A stretch of 64,000 nt of DNA from Daphnia carinata. Taxonomy: Eukaryota > Arthropoda > Branchiopoda > Diplostraca > Daphniidae. The position numbers were made by a program, and so were the translations under genes. Shown piece after piece: positions 13,803-25,611 of this stretch. Location: assembly GCF_022539665.2 (NCBI RefSeq), contig NC_081335.1, forward strand, positions 5,704,001 through 5,768,000. The letters are read 5' to 3'. Within the stretch, counting starts at the first letter, position 1. Every line of letters starts with the position of its first letter. The notes beneath the pieces were generated by a model. That model worked only from the letters and a program-made list of their open reading frames with translations, was not told the origin of the DNA and made no database searches.

Positions 13803-14804
13803 GTCTGGCTACCTGCCGTCTAGTATCCGTCACTTCTCCTTAAACGGTCAGGTTGCTACTCCCAGCTCCGGTGTTACGGTCTTGACTGCTGTCATCTTTT
13901 TCCAGCGCCGGAAAGCCCGCGCCCAGCCGGTCTTCACTCAAGTCCAGACTCTAGCTGTATATCCGTATATAAGTTTTCTTTCCCATTATTACCGTGTCCG
14001 TTTTGATTCGTATGCAGCTGGAGCGTGTCCGTGACGATAAATCCGGAATCTCGATCTCGAACCCCATACCGGTTCCGACAAGGTCGTTCTATCCTCGTTC
14101 GTCTTATAGGACGGATCATACGCTGGTGCCCTTTCGGTGTTAGGCCTTCGTTCAACTAAACAATCTAAATTCTGAGTCGACAGTTCCGACATTGGACTTG
14201 ATCCAAGAAGACGACTTCGCCAACACGTGGAATTCTCGTACCCTTGCCCTTGCGACAGTAAAATCGCTTAAAGTCGGACAAGTACGAGTCTTGCCATGGC
14301 CTCCATCATGTCAGAGTGTGTTCGCTTCTCTGCTTATCCAATTCGATAAGCTTGTTGCTGTGAGTTCCCGATAGCTTAAATTTCCACCAATATGGTCTGA
14401 AGTTGGTTGTAGCTAACTTTCATTTTTTCCCAACACTTTCCGTAATGATTCTGTCACGGAACGTACCATTTTCTCACAAAACCCGCCCCACCAGGGAGCC
14501 AGGCTGGCGGAGAATATCCACTTAATACCCTTGCTTTACAACCAGTGGTTAGGGTAGGATCTTCTGATATTAGTTTTACCGCACATGTAAATGTTGACGA
14601 GTTGCCACTCTAGATAAATTTACAATCTTCTCTTCATGACATGATTCTTCTTAACGCGTGCAAAAACGTTTATGCTATTAAATCAGTCAGAAGCTTTGTG
14701 CTGCTAAGTGCACTGCCCTTGTAACGGCACAAGTAAACAAACAGGCATGCACTTTTTTCTCTCCTACACGAGTTTTCTTGATATCGTTCCCTTCACTATT
14801 TTTC

Positions 14805-15181
14805 TCAATTAAGATGACTTCTTCTAAAACCTATTGGTCCGAAGTAGTCGATACCGATATCTTTGAAGTGTTGTGCTCTCTTAGTACGATCCAAGGGCAT
14901 TGAAAGCTGTTTCTTCATTGAAGGGACCGCGATTGAACTCGTTGACACTTCCCACACTGTTTCATGGCACTTTTTATCCGTTGGTGAGAGCGAATAATCC
15001 AAAAACGATTTCGTAAAAACGTCAGAATATTTTGGACACCGGCATGTTTCCGTTTGACGTGATGATATTGGATCATCAATCCGCAATCGTTGAAAGACGG
15101 ATCGGTGGGTCGATCAGCAATGCCTTTAAGGCTCGACGTACTCTTCCTGTCACCCGAATCAGTTGTTATTACGCATCCCAA
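14805..15181 (-). pseudogene. BEL/Pao integrase fragment (BEL-2)
   Basis: Two overlapping frames on the minus strand hold a decayed integrase. One contains the HHCC zinc-binding part (HHVKRKHAGVQNILTFL, then MKQCGKCQR). The other contains the start of the catalytic core around IGIDYFGPI, with the first catalytic aspartate. The frame must shift between the two, so no intact protein can be made. The rest of the DDE core is not visible to the left of 14.8 kb. Confidence 0.75.
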
Positions 15182-15390
15182 ATCGGTATTTAGGTTTCCA
15201 GGTTGCAGATCAGTTTGCCAGGTAGCTTTCCATCTTGCAGGTATTCGCAGGCTTACGAAAATGCCCGTTTCCGATCAAAATAAAGTTTTCGGCGATTACG
15301 ATTTCGTGAACAGACGACAGGCGACAGACGATTTCCTCTGACCGTTTTGATTACTGTGCCGGGCGAAACTTTTTTAAAGAGCCTAAACAT

Positions 15391-16017
15391 CTAGGCGATT
15401 GTTCGTGGAAATCGCAGATAACTGCTTGCTCTAGATGCCAATGCATAAAGCCAATCCGGGGTACTACTAACTGCAAGACGTTCTATTGTTTTCTTGGATC
15501 TTGCCTCAATCTCCATCGACTGTATTTCTTCTGATGGTGCTTGTTGCGGCCATTCCTCATTTCCATTCGCATTTCTGCCAGGATGGACCTCCCCACCAAA
15601 AAGAAGCCACAATCAGCTTTTTGACCGTAGTTCCTCTTGATGCACAGTACGCTGGATTGTCTTTTCCAGGGCAATGTTTCCATTATTCTGATCTAGACCT
15701 TTTTTTGATAGCCTAAACTCTGTTTTTGGCGAACAGTTTCCAACTGGTTGGCTCACCCTTTATCCACCCTAAAGATGCCATCAAATCCGTCCATAGATAC
15801 ACTTTCCATTGGACTTTAACAATTGCATTAACAATTTTTTCCGCCAACGCACTACCAGCGCTCGGAATTGAGCAATTTTATTCTCGGTAATGATACTCCA
15901 TTCTTTGGAATTCAGGCTTGTTGTATACCTAAGCACTGGCAATTCTGTTATCCTTTCCTTCTCTCCCCCTTCTTCAAATCCTAGGTTCTTTCCCTTTTTC
16001 CCTACGGCTAGAAACAC
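15391..16017 (-). pseudogene. BEL/Pao RNase H remnant (BEL-2)
   Basis: Scrambled minus-strand frames between the RT and integrase remnants. A stretch around 15710-15830 reads VYLWTDLMASLGWIKGE, matching the Pao RNase H pattern (catalytic D, then a WI/WL segment before the FVANR-like box, here LFAKNRV). Frameshifts split it into short pieces. The identification depends mostly on position and this motif. Confidence 0.55.
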
Positions 16018-16423
16018 GACCAGAAAGAGGGAGAATGACGAGTGACCACAGTCTGTCCTAGTTTGCCTTTGAAATCGCGAGTGTAATCGCGAGTATATCT
16101 TTGAACTTTTAGTTGAGACATACAGTGGGCTTCGATTCAGATTTCCGTCATAGTCAGTGATTGATTCTTTCAGTACAAGAGCACGCTGCTCTAGTCTTGC
16201 AACAAATTAGGCGGATTCAATCTGGATATTGCGATTTCGCGTAAGCCACTGCACCATATGATTTTGTCGAAGCGTCACTAAATATGTGCTATTCTTCAAT
16301 TAGGTTGTTTGGTGCCAAAGGAATCATTTTTGGCACTTGTATCTTCTCAATTTCATTGAAATCTTCAACTATTGTTCTGAATTGGATCTCCGTTTTTTGG
16401 GCTCTTCATCGTCCCATCCAAGT

Positions 16424-17395
16424 TTAACTTGCCACAATTAATTCTTGAAAAAGAAGCTTGAATTGTAACGTAACGGGTCCAATGAATTCAAGGGGGTAGA
16501 AGAGCTTTGTTGAAATTTTGGCACAGGATCTCTTTGTTAAAATATTGTCTTTTGCAGCTGCGTCCACAATTACATCTGACTTGAAGTAAAAACAATCCGT
16601 GCTAGTATTCCATCTTACACCAAGTGCTTTCTGTGGATCTAAATTAAGACACGAGTGCGAATTGGCTGAGTCTTCCGTTAAATTTTGTAGATATTTACGC
16701 AGCTCACTGTTGTTTGTCACCCATTTTCTTACTTCCATTATTGTGTCTGCAGTGAGTTTCAGTACGATTCCGACTACGGCCATTTCTTCTTCTACTGTAG
16801 ACGGATTTGACAGATAGTCGGCTACATATAGGAGGCGTAGGATTTGTCGACTACTTCCTGCTAACTCACATTCGAAGGGCTCTAAATGTTCAATTTTCAA
16901 GACGATCCTGAGCACTGCCGGGCTACATGTGAGTCCGAATGGAAGCCTGTTCCATTTGTAAAGTTGCAGAGATCCTGGGACGTCTTCGTCTTCTAGAAAG
17001 AAACTTAACGCTTCCGCGTCTTCTTTCACCAGTTTCATCATGAGAAAAGCTTGTCTGATGTCAGCTGTCCAGGCGATCGGATTGAGCCTATACAGTAGCA
17101 TCACGTGAAGAATGTTCGGGTGTATATTGGGCCCTTATTCTAGGCAATCGCTGGTGCTGAAACCTGTTTTCGATTTTGCTGAACCGTTGAAAACAGGCCT
17201 AGCTCAACTAGTGGTATTGTCTCTTCTGACAACCGGATGGTGGGACATGATAGTGTAGATACCACTAAATGACGTATCTGCCTTGGAAGTGAATCTGAAT
17301 TTCTTTAATTTACTGAATTCGGCTTCATATAAAATCTCCATTTCCCTGTCTCTGTCCAATCTTCTTATTAGCACCTTTGCCTGACCTTCTGCCAT
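16424..17395 (-). pseudogene. BEL/Pao reverse transcriptase (BEL-2)
   Basis: The longest surviving frame (16424-17104, about 226 codons) carries Pao RT blocks: AWTADIRQAFLMMKL, WNRLPFGLTCSPAVL, LLYVADYL, then LGVRWNTSTDCFYF and a C-terminal LEFIGPVTLQFKLLFQELI. The catalytic YVDD is YVAD, so the enzyme would be dead. A second frame at 17204-17395 supplies the preceding finger region, ending SHHPVVRRD. The break between 17104 and 17204 shows a frameshift or small rearrangement. Confidence 0.85.
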
Positions 17396-17923
17396 GGCTT
17401 CATTCTTGTTCAGTCTTCTGTTGTTTTCATTCCATGGGAGCGGTGCTACATAACGTCCATCTCCATCCTGAATATTGAATCTTCATAGGATTTCCACTGG
17501 ATAGATGGTGGAATTTTCTCTAGTGGATCTAAGCTTTCCAGCTTCCACCATTTTGCGAAATCTATTTCGTCTGCTTACGGATCAGTATCTTCTTCCAAAT
17601 TCTCGGGTGCTCCTAGATTGCTTTTAAGAGAAAACCGATCGCCGTGGTAGAAGATATCGCCACTGTCTCATCTTGCCGTAGTAGTAACCATCCAAATTCG
17701 CATTCTATCACTCGGATACCCGTTTTCGAGGGGATCTGTTTTGAACCGAGAATCTTCTATAGACTAGATTCGCTGCGAGCAAGATGCCTATTTGATACAA
17801 TCCTGCTCTTCCATTCAGAATTCTACCATCTGTAAGGTGGTACCTCCTTGTTCTAAAGTTCGCTGACGAATTTTGTCTTTTTTAATGCAGCAACCTTCGC
17901 GATTTCGGGCTCCTCGATCGCTT

Positions 17924-18691
17924 CTAGGAGAGCTCTTCAGCTTGTGGGGTGATTTTTCTAAGTCGCAATTTTCTTACGCTGCGTCCTTTCTCTGGATGGA
18001 TCAATTGCACTGCTTGTAGCTTCAGATTTATCTTCCCGACCTCTTGTAGTTCTAGAGATTGAGCTAATACCCTTCGAATTAAGGTTTTTGGGCCCTCCCC
18101 TATTATTGTTTCTGTTTGGACGTATACGCCACCAAAAAGGAATGCTTCTCCTGAAAGAGGAGCGTCATCTGCTACCTTTATCATTGGAGATGCCACTACT
18201 GTTGTTGTTACGGATTTTGGATTACCTGCCTTGTTGCAGAAGCACTTGCTTATATTTCAACAGTCTCTCTCTTGATGATTTTGTCCAAGGCACTTCCAAC
18301 ACCTTTTTCCATGTCTTTTCATTGTCTTCAGTTAAATCCAAATACGATATCGCACCAGCAGCTTCCTCCGTTATGTGTAGTTTCAATCTTCTAAACTTTC
18401 AATGGGCCCCATTCATTGATTTTCATCGATAAGTGTGCGAAAAATCGCCTAACAAAAAAGAAGAAGATATTTCTCTTGAGCCTCAGCTTTCAATAGGGGG
18501 ATGCGTGACTGATAGTTCTTAATAAGTCTCTTCATTCTGTCGTTGGCCAGCTCAAAATATATATCTGCTTCTAAAAATCTCCCTTCTTCACATGCATCAT
18601 CGTAATTCTTCAGGTCCTTATGAAGCTCCTTTTGTGAAATGTCGATGGTCACCACCATGGCTGCTTGGCTTAACGATTTCTTGGTGGCCAT
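17924..18691 (-). pseudogene. BEL/Pao gag zinc knuckle and protease-region remnant (BEL-2)
   Basis: At 18260-18301 the minus strand encodes CWKCLGQNHQERDC, a CX2CX4HX4C zinc knuckle typical of BEL gag. To the left (17924-18196) follows a frame with IGEGPKTLIRRVLAQSLEL, resembling the aspartic protease domain, but with the active-site D-S/T-G lost. To the right, 18449-18691 encodes an 80-residue helical segment (KSLSQAAMVVTIDISQ...) that fits the gag N-terminal region. Frames do not connect. Confidence 0.65.
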
Positions 18692-19150
18692 CTTGTTGTT
18701 GGAATTTCACAGGCTCTCTGAAAAATGTATCTGAAAAACCATTATATTGGGATTTCCCAAGGCAAGGTTTCTTTTTGAGAAAGCAGCACCAAAATGGACA
18801 GAGGAAAGAAACGAAAAATTGTATTTTGCGATATCACACTAATTCACAACAAAACGACCTGTCCTTTTCTTTTACCGCAAGGGGGCTTCAAATGTTCTCG
18901 ATCAACAACCAAAACAAAAAGTTTACCATGACACGAAATTCCGAGTTGTATCTTTTCAGCGCTGGTAAGTTTTTCACTCCTTATAAAAATCTCCCTCTAT
19001 CATTTGGAGCAAACATTCTCCGTCTTCTTCTTGCATCATTGGAGTCACTACCTGTCCGTCCGCGCGATCTTCGATCTGCGTCTTCACTTTCTCTGTCTTC
19101 TCTTCAGAGACAGTAGCTTTGTTGGAAAGAAATTTGAAAATATAACGTTT

Positions 19151-19483
19151 CTAACTAGCCTTATGGCGTGTGTTGGTGGAGTCGCACTTGTATCGTGATG
19201 GGTGATAGCTTCTGACCGGCTGGATATGAAACCTTGGTCCAAATGCTGGTCTTGCGTCAACAAGTGTTCCAGGTGAAAGCGGAATGTCCGGGTTTATTTT
19301 TTCTTCTGGTTCCAAAGGTATTGGCTTCTGTAGATTGCGCGGCTTCAGAGATTCCTGATATCTGGCTCGGTGAGTGTTGAATTGGATGTTCGAGACGGCA
19401 ACGGTTTCAAGCTTGGTCCAATAACGAATGGCTACATTGTAGTAGCCTCTCTCGTAATAGTCTAGCTTGTCGTCAATGGTGAC
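19151..19483 (-). CDS. Unidentified 110-codon open frame without ATG
   Basis: A minus-strand frame runs 110 codons to a TAG at 19151-19153, immediately after an in-frame TGA, and has no usable ATG in its first part. It includes DDKLDYYERGYYNVAIRYW and PLSPGTLVDARPAFGPRF, with normal-looking amino-acid composition. I do not recognise it. Its place just upstream of the BEL-2 gag remnant suggests the N-terminal part of that gag or an unrelated exon. A frame just upstream (19.49-19.56 kb) could continue it after a one-base shift. Confidence 0.35.
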   Translation of the reverse strand, partial: VTIDDKLDYYERGYYNVAIRYWTKLETVAVSNIQFNTHRARYQESLKPRNLQKPIPLEPEEKINPDIPLSPGTLVDARPAFGPRFHIQPVRSYHPSRYKCDSTNTRHKAS

Positions 19484-19923
19484 TCAAGGGGGAAGAGGTT
19501 GGTATTGCTATCTGCTCGGGGTGGTACGTAGAGGTGCTGGTCTTTCCCCGAACTTTACTTGGGCATGAAAAACGGCAAGTCTTCTAATCCTTATTAATTA
19601 CTGTTTAGAAAGGTTAGTAACGGGGTTTTAAGTGTAAATCTAAACTTCCTTTACGTTTATCCTCTGAGTACCTGCCCAGGTGAGTCGCCCGTATTGCCTA
19701 TTCATGACTAAGGTAGGGTATTTGTTGAAAAAAGATGTGGGGAATGAATGGGTTGTTAATAATGGAAACAGAAAAGCTTAAACCCTTACACTAGTTTAAG
19801 GTAGTTGCCAGGAAAATTTCTTAACATGTTTTACTTGACCAACAAATGTGTTATTTTAATAATGAAGCAGCCTAATTTGTCTAAGTGGGCGATTTCGTCA
19901 AATTGAATGGTTTCGTTCGACAA

Positions 19924-19980
19924 TGTAACGAACTCTCTATTGGTCGAAGGTTAAATTAAGTCTAAACCTATTAATCTATC
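19924..19980. repeat. Direct repeat copy B (possible LTR edge of BEL-2)
   Basis: Begins TGTAACGAACTCTCTATTGG and matches 12804-12860 in the same orientation over about 57 bp. It is the right-hand partner around the decayed BEL element. A primer-binding site next to it is not evident. Confidence 0.5.
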
Positions 19981-21389
19981 TATGTTACTACTTTTTCATA
20001 AATGACGAATCAAGCTGTATCCAACTTCGCATGGATGTAAGAACGCCGTTGGTTTCCGTACGTCCATGAGGTTTTACATTGTATGTGGCTATTTTTTATT
20101 ATAAGGTCGATTAGCGTCTCCGCGTATTAACATGTCCGTCTAGATTTATACCAACAAGTTCGAAATTTTAGCCGTAGTAAGTCAATAGTACGCCTAAACC
20201 GCCTCGGAAAACGGCGGCCGTAAATAAGACCCCGAATGTCCATAAGATATACCCAGGGTGAATTGTGCTATTAGCGAGCCCACTTTGAAGCCAACCATTC
20301 CTATTGTAGAATCGATTAAAGGTTCATTCTAGCTCCCAATTCTTCGCTCTTTGGATGGATTCCATAATCAAACCATCCCTAGTGGCTTGTGAAGCTGCCG
20401 CTCCAGATATTCAATAGCTCGAAAAGGTAGTTCCATGGATTCTAAACTCCTTCATACCTCCCTTGATCCATCGTACGTATGTGTACTGTCTTTTTTCAGT
20501 TGACAGAACATTCTCCTTTCGCTTTGCCTAACTTTCTTTTTTCTTTTTCCCTTCTTTATTTTACTGTCTTGTGGCGTTATTCTTTGTCTCGAAGATCAAA
20601 TTGTTGGGATACTATGGCTACAGCTAGAGTGTCTCATCTATCTGCTTCGTCTTTGCTTCCATTTTTTTAACACAGCTTGTGTTTGCCTGTCGCTAGCGTA
20701 TTCCTTACCCAAATTACCTCTGGCGTCTCCTAAGGTTTCATCAGCTCCTGTCTTTGTGTGTCTTTGAAGCAAATCTAAAATATCTGTTTTTTCGTGGGTT
20801 TCTACTAAACGCAGAGCTGTGTAGCTCAATGTTTCGGGTTTTTTATTTGATTCCCTCTATGCTTATTTGAGTCCATCGCATGCAGGCATAGAGGGCGAAA
20901 TTACCCATTTCATACCGAATGGCATAGTGTAGTACAATTTCACCGTTTTCGGCTGCGACATTTACATTCGTTATTGACCGTATCCCGTTGACACAATCGT
21001 CATGTTGATGTGCGTGTCCACCATTAACGGCGTTTCTCCGAAGTTGTTGTGCTCTTCGAGTTGTTCTGCTTCTAACTCGTAATATAGAGGTTTGTACTCT
21101 CTGCCTGTTTGCTAAATCAGGTCGTTTATTTTGCTCACTAATTTCGTTATTTCTCGTGAATCGTTCTCTAGCGTTGAGTTGTTTAAATCTTCGGAATAAT
21201 CGAAAACGTTTGAACGAATGCCACTTGTAGTTTCTTATATTATCTTATTTGGTTCCCCAGATACTAAGTATTTTCTTCACTCTCTCCTGCCTGTGTACAG
21301 ATCTCCTGCAATTCTTTTTCAAGGTTTTTAGTCCTTCCGGCAATGTCTATTAGGCTTTTCCTTAACCCAGTTGTTTCGGTTAATGTCTG

Positions 21390-21690
21390 GGTCGAGGGTT
21401 TCTTTTGTTTCTTTGACCTCCTTTTTAAGTTGTTGGTTTGCCTCTGAGACTCGTCTTGCCTGTTTCTCGATGCTGTCCAATTTTTAGGTCAGCCGTCTCA
21501 TTTCACTTTCAAGTTTGTTGATTATTTCTTTTCCTTCTTCCTCGATAGCTGCGTTATTTTCTTCTCTTTTCTTTAGGAAGATCTGGAGTTGGTTTTCGGA
21601 TGCTGACTGCTTTCAAGGCTTCGTTGTAACTCGTTGATTCGAGTGTTGGCCTTTTAAAAAAAATCGGATTCGTTACTCTCTTGAAATTGT
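21390..21690 (-). pseudogene. Decayed coiled-coil reading frame (gag-like)
   Basis: On the minus strand one frame gives long charged heptad-like helices, e.g. EEGKEIINKLESEMRRL and SIEKQARRVSEANQQLKKE, interrupted by stops and shifts. Surrounding 20.6-22.3 kb DNA has similar short broken frames. The location next to a minus-strand solo LTR (22759-23540) suggests retroelement gag, but I cannot link it to a named family. Confidence 0.35.
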
Positions 21691-22758
21691 TTTCATGGAC
21701 TGCTTAGTGAATATTTGGAACCGTTTGCTTTTTTCGTGTGTTGCTATCTAGTTGTTTTCCCAAATTTTTTAGCTCAGAGCTTAAGTCAGATGGTACATAC
21801 ACATGCAGCTTCTGCTCTTATATTCTTTGGTAATTCTAACCGTTGTTTTAGTAATGAATATATATACAATTGCAATACATTTCGCTCCTCTTTGCTAGTT
21901 TCATGCTTCTTGGTTTCTAATTGTTGGGTATTTGCCTTTGTTAAAATTGTTTGGTATGGTTTGCTTCTTTCTGATTCATGATAAGGTTCTACAAAGTCTT
22001 CCAGCGGTCCAAAGATTTCTCTCGGAGGCTGCTTGGGTTGGGACTCTGGTTTATCGTGAGTGGTTCTTCTAGTTCGAGGTATAAGGGTAGTAATTGTTCA
22101 TCGACAATATTTGGGTACACTGTGTTCTTTTTCTTTCTTGTATAGGATGATGAAACGGATCTCGATGGTTTTCCTCAGTCTTTTGGGGTTTGAAAACTGG
22201 TTGTGAGAATGTAGAGCAAAAACTGAAATATGGTGCGGGTAATACGCCTGCGTTTTATCGTCGACCTTGTCGCACATTACACAACGAAGAGAGAACATGG
22301 GGAATATTCTGGGCAGTCTGCTGGGGTAAGTACAGAAATGGTTTGGTTAGAATACGCCAGTCTGAGAGTCACGTCGGTTGCCCGGATGTGAAATGATCGA
22401 CAATTAGTAATGAGGTGAAGAGTGTGTGGTGTGTTACTTATATTTCTGGTATTTCCATCTTGGTGTCCGGTAGTAGTGAATGAATGAGCGGGGAGGTGGG
22501 TGGTGGGGGATGACGGCTGGAACGGTGCTGCAACGGGCTTATTGCAAGGAAGACGCGGTGTACCGAGTTAAGACGAACAGTTCATTTTCAAGAGCCGACG
22601 CTATGTTACACAATTGTTTCAAGTAATATTTCACTACGTCTGATGAACTTCTATTCTATACGACAACTATGGGGCAACTAACTCGAGCAATAGCCCTAGT
22701 GTGGGTTTTATATCACATGTTCGCCTGGGTATGCTAGACTCAGAGTTTTTGTAAGAGG

Positions 22759-23540
22759 GTTTAAAGCATTTTCCCCGTAGGGAAGTGGCTTTACGAATTA
22801 AGACAATTAAAAGAGAGCGACCTCGGAGGCATATTTCCCACAATGATAAATGTATTATACTAGATTAAGCATAACTATAAGAGGCAAGAGAACATATGAC
22901 TAATAAAGACACAGTAGGGAAACTCAAATAAGGAAGACAATCGTAACTAAATCTTACCGTGTTAACACGAGTGGGTAGCGAATGGAAACTGATATGGGAG
23001 CGCACGTGATAACTTCAGGCTTCACGAAGGCTACACACAAGCAGGTGGATAGAATAAGTAATACAAAAGGACAAGCGCACTACCTGGGAATTGTTCAAGT
23101 CCGAACAGATTCAGTTAAGTTAAGTTAATTCGAGAAACTTTTAATCAACTTTTTCAGCAAGATAAAAGAGTACGGTTTATTACAGAATATTACTAACCAA
23201 AGCAAGCACAGCAGGGGTACCTTGAGGTGACTACGTCACTCAGATGCAAGTTATTGTCCACTCTTTCTGATTTTTTGGGTTCACCATGGAACTTCGAAAA
23301 TTGGTAAATTGGCGTGATTGTTAGGTACCTTTAAACCTCACGCGTGCAGCCAATCAGGTGATGTGCCCAACATGAGTGATGTTGGTGACGTATCGTCTCC
23401 GTGAATCAGCTAGCATGTGTTAATCTGAGTCACCCATGCTGCGTACATGGTGTTGCAATTACCATGCTTACACTTAATAATTAATAAGATACAAAAAGGA
23501 AAGGGAATATAACTTGAAGGCGTATATTGTCTTCATTACA
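22759..23540 (-). mobile_element. Solo LTR, minus copy of the 57.56 kb family
   Basis: Reverse complement of this segment matches 57560-58330 along its length. For example the minus strand has GAATATAAGTTCAAG-type and CGCTACCCACTCGTGTTAAC blocks that recur at 57.6 and 58.1 kb. It starts TGTAATGAAG on the minus strand at 23540. The other end (near 22759) has decayed from TGTAAAGCAT. No clear target duplication remains, so it is older than the plus copy. Confidence 0.75.
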
Positions 23541-23586
23541 GATGGGAATATGTGTCACCCATTTACGAAGAAATGCAAACTGATTT

Positions 23587-23909
23587 TGTTGCGTATCTCT
23601 AAGAGAATAGCAATAGCTTTAAAGACTGGCAGTCTTAAAGCCCCTGATTCCCTGTCTTGCCAAAAAGAAAACTGACGAAGTTTAAGATACTGTATTAACA
23701 GAAAACAAGAGACACTTCGTTGGACAACTCTGTGTCGACCACAAAGGGACTAAAAGAAGCCTCAAAGAACACAAAAACAGACAGAAAAAGACTGACGAGA
23801 TCGAACTCCGTGTGCCTCCCAAGAAGACAAGAAGGAAAAAACAAAAGAGAATCGAACCTGTAAGGGAGCCCTCTAGGGGGTTTTGCCTCTACCGATCAAA
23901 TCGGTTACA
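23587..23909 (-). repeat. BEL-1 3' LTR
   Basis: Begins TGTTGCGTATCTC and ends CGGTTACA on the plus strand. Nearly identical to 31042-31380 except for a missing block of about 17 bp (GAGGGGGGTTCGACAGC-like) and scattered substitutions. Confidence 0.95.
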
Positions 23910-24600
23910 GTGGGCCCTTGTTTGTCACTTCGACAAACAATATTTGGATAAGAAAACAGAACATGGCATGAAGAACAAAGGATTTCTAGATTCTAAATGC
24001 GAAGGGGAAGACGGAGATTGACGAAGGCAAGAAGAACGGAGGTCGACCAAATTGCACTATTGACCACTCTGACGAGTGACAAAGCTGGCTTTACACAGCA
24101 ACTGATGATGGGTAGCGCTGTTGCATCGGAAGCAATGTCGAGGGTGGGTGCACAACACTTTTAAGTTGAAATAATAACTTCCTTTGACGATCATTTACCT
24201 CTTCGATGTCCACTATCTTCATTTTCACTGTCACTGTTCTATCGTCGATGGAGGATAGTCACTAGCACGTTAGTTCGACCCGAGTTTGTTTAACACAATT
24301 CAAGACACTGCAGAGAGTTGAGACACTTGCAAAGTCGACTAGCACTGATAACTGGAAGTGTCACAATGTGTCAGACGACGTCGAAAGAGTAATTGCCAAA
24401 GGGTTTACTAGAGGGTGGTCCTAGACAACGTCACGTATGTTGTCAACTACGGTAATTGGATGGTTTTTTTTCCTTCTTTTTCGCATTTAAGCGAGTTTGG
24501 CAGTGAGGGTGTCTGGCCCGTTTCAGACGTGATTTTGTTATGCGTTGACAGCACGCATAATCTAGTCACAGGACGAGTTAAGGTGTTTTTTACGCCGGAA
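23910..24600 (-). other. BEL-1 3' internal region, no gene recognised
   Basis: Lies between the integrase tail and the 3' LTR. The sequence next to the LTR reads AACAAGGGCCCAC on the minus strand, a possible polypurine tract. No env-like open frame is seen. Confidence 0.5.
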
Positions 24601-24613
24601 ATTTTTATTTTAG

Positions 24614-25611
24614 CTACGCGCACGATATTATTATATACGAGACGGTAAAATTTCGACTACCCTTCCCAATAGCCACTGCCCCCGAGGAGTTAATAGATCG
24701 ACAACGAGTACAATATCGTTTACTTCGATGTTTTTGTGACTCTTGGCCCATTTTTTCCTTTCGGTGAGGTACGGCAGACATTCGGTGATCCATCTTTTCC
24801 AATAGTGATTGACAATGAGCTGACTTTGTGTGAACTGGTTTTTTTAGATGCTCATGTTGTCGAGATCGACGAATGCCAGCGGGATGTACGGCATTGGTCT
24901 TGCGTGTAAAAAATGGTTTGGATTGAGAGGGTCGGGATCTTAGGAGTTTACGCTGAGATGAGTTAGCGGTCGAGCATTAAGCAATGCCCCGATTTCAGCC
25001 ACAACAGAATTTAAGACTTCGTCACTTACGACACTGTTTCCGAGGGTCACTTTCATGACTCTTTTGCACGATTGCACGAGCCTCTCCCAAACTCCCCCGA
25101 GGTGAGGCCCACTTGGCGGAGAAAAACGCCACTCGATGTGTCGACAAGTGAACTGTGCTTCCAGGTAGTCTTTGTTGTTGTGTAATTCTTCGACTGCCTC
25201 GTTCAACTCCTTTTCTCCAGCTACAAAATTTGTGCCGTTGTTGCTATACACAACGACTGGCTTTCCCCTTATGCTGAAGAATCGAGAAAAAGCCAAAAAA
25301 ATGCCTCGGCACTGAGGCTGGCAGTCACTTCTAGATGTACTCCTCGAGTTGTGAGACACGTAAAAAGGAAAATCCATCTTTTCTCGTGCCGTCACCCTCT
25401 TCCTCCTACTTTGACAGTCAGAGGGCCAAAGTAGTCGACTCCTGTATGGGCGAATGGACGCAAGAAAGGCGTTATACGATGAACTGGTAGCTGGGCCATA
25501 AGTGGTGCGACTGGTTGTGAGTTTCTTCGCTTGCAGGGAATGCACTTGTTGAGTATAGATTTGATTACCCTTCATCCAGAGGTTATCCAGTACATTGTTC
25601 GAAGTTCGCAC
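24614..25611 (-). pseudogene. BEL-1 integrase core and DUF5641-like tail
   Basis: The 24940-25611 frame contains PVVVYSNNGTNFVAGEKEL and RFSPPSGPHLGGVWERLVQ, then LLNARPLTHLS, all standard for BEL/Pao integrase. The catalytic glutamate in GGVWERL is present. The second catalytic aspartate (family consensus SDNGTNF) is asparagine at 25240-25242. The C-terminal DUF5641-like tail follows in other frames at 24.6-24.8 kb (a WITE-/ERKKWAKSHKN-like stretch), so the protein is broken. The frame overlaps the RNase H frame (25572-26570) in another phase. Confidence 0.88.

Larger units (their letters stand above)
14400..19490 (-). mobile_element. Decayed BEL/Pao LTR retrotransposon (BEL-2)
   Basis: Read on the minus strand, the order is gag-like frame (18.7 kb), CCHC zinc knuckle (18.28 kb), protease-region remnant (18.0-18.2 kb), RT (16.4-17.4 kb), RNase H (15.4-16.0 kb), integrase zinc domain and core (14.8-15.2 kb). 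This is the standard BEL/Pao order. Every domain is broken by stops or frameshifts, and the RT catalytic box reads YVAD instead of YVDD. Outer limits are uncertain; a 57-bp direct repeat at 12804 and 19924 may mark the LTR ends. Confidence 0.8.
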
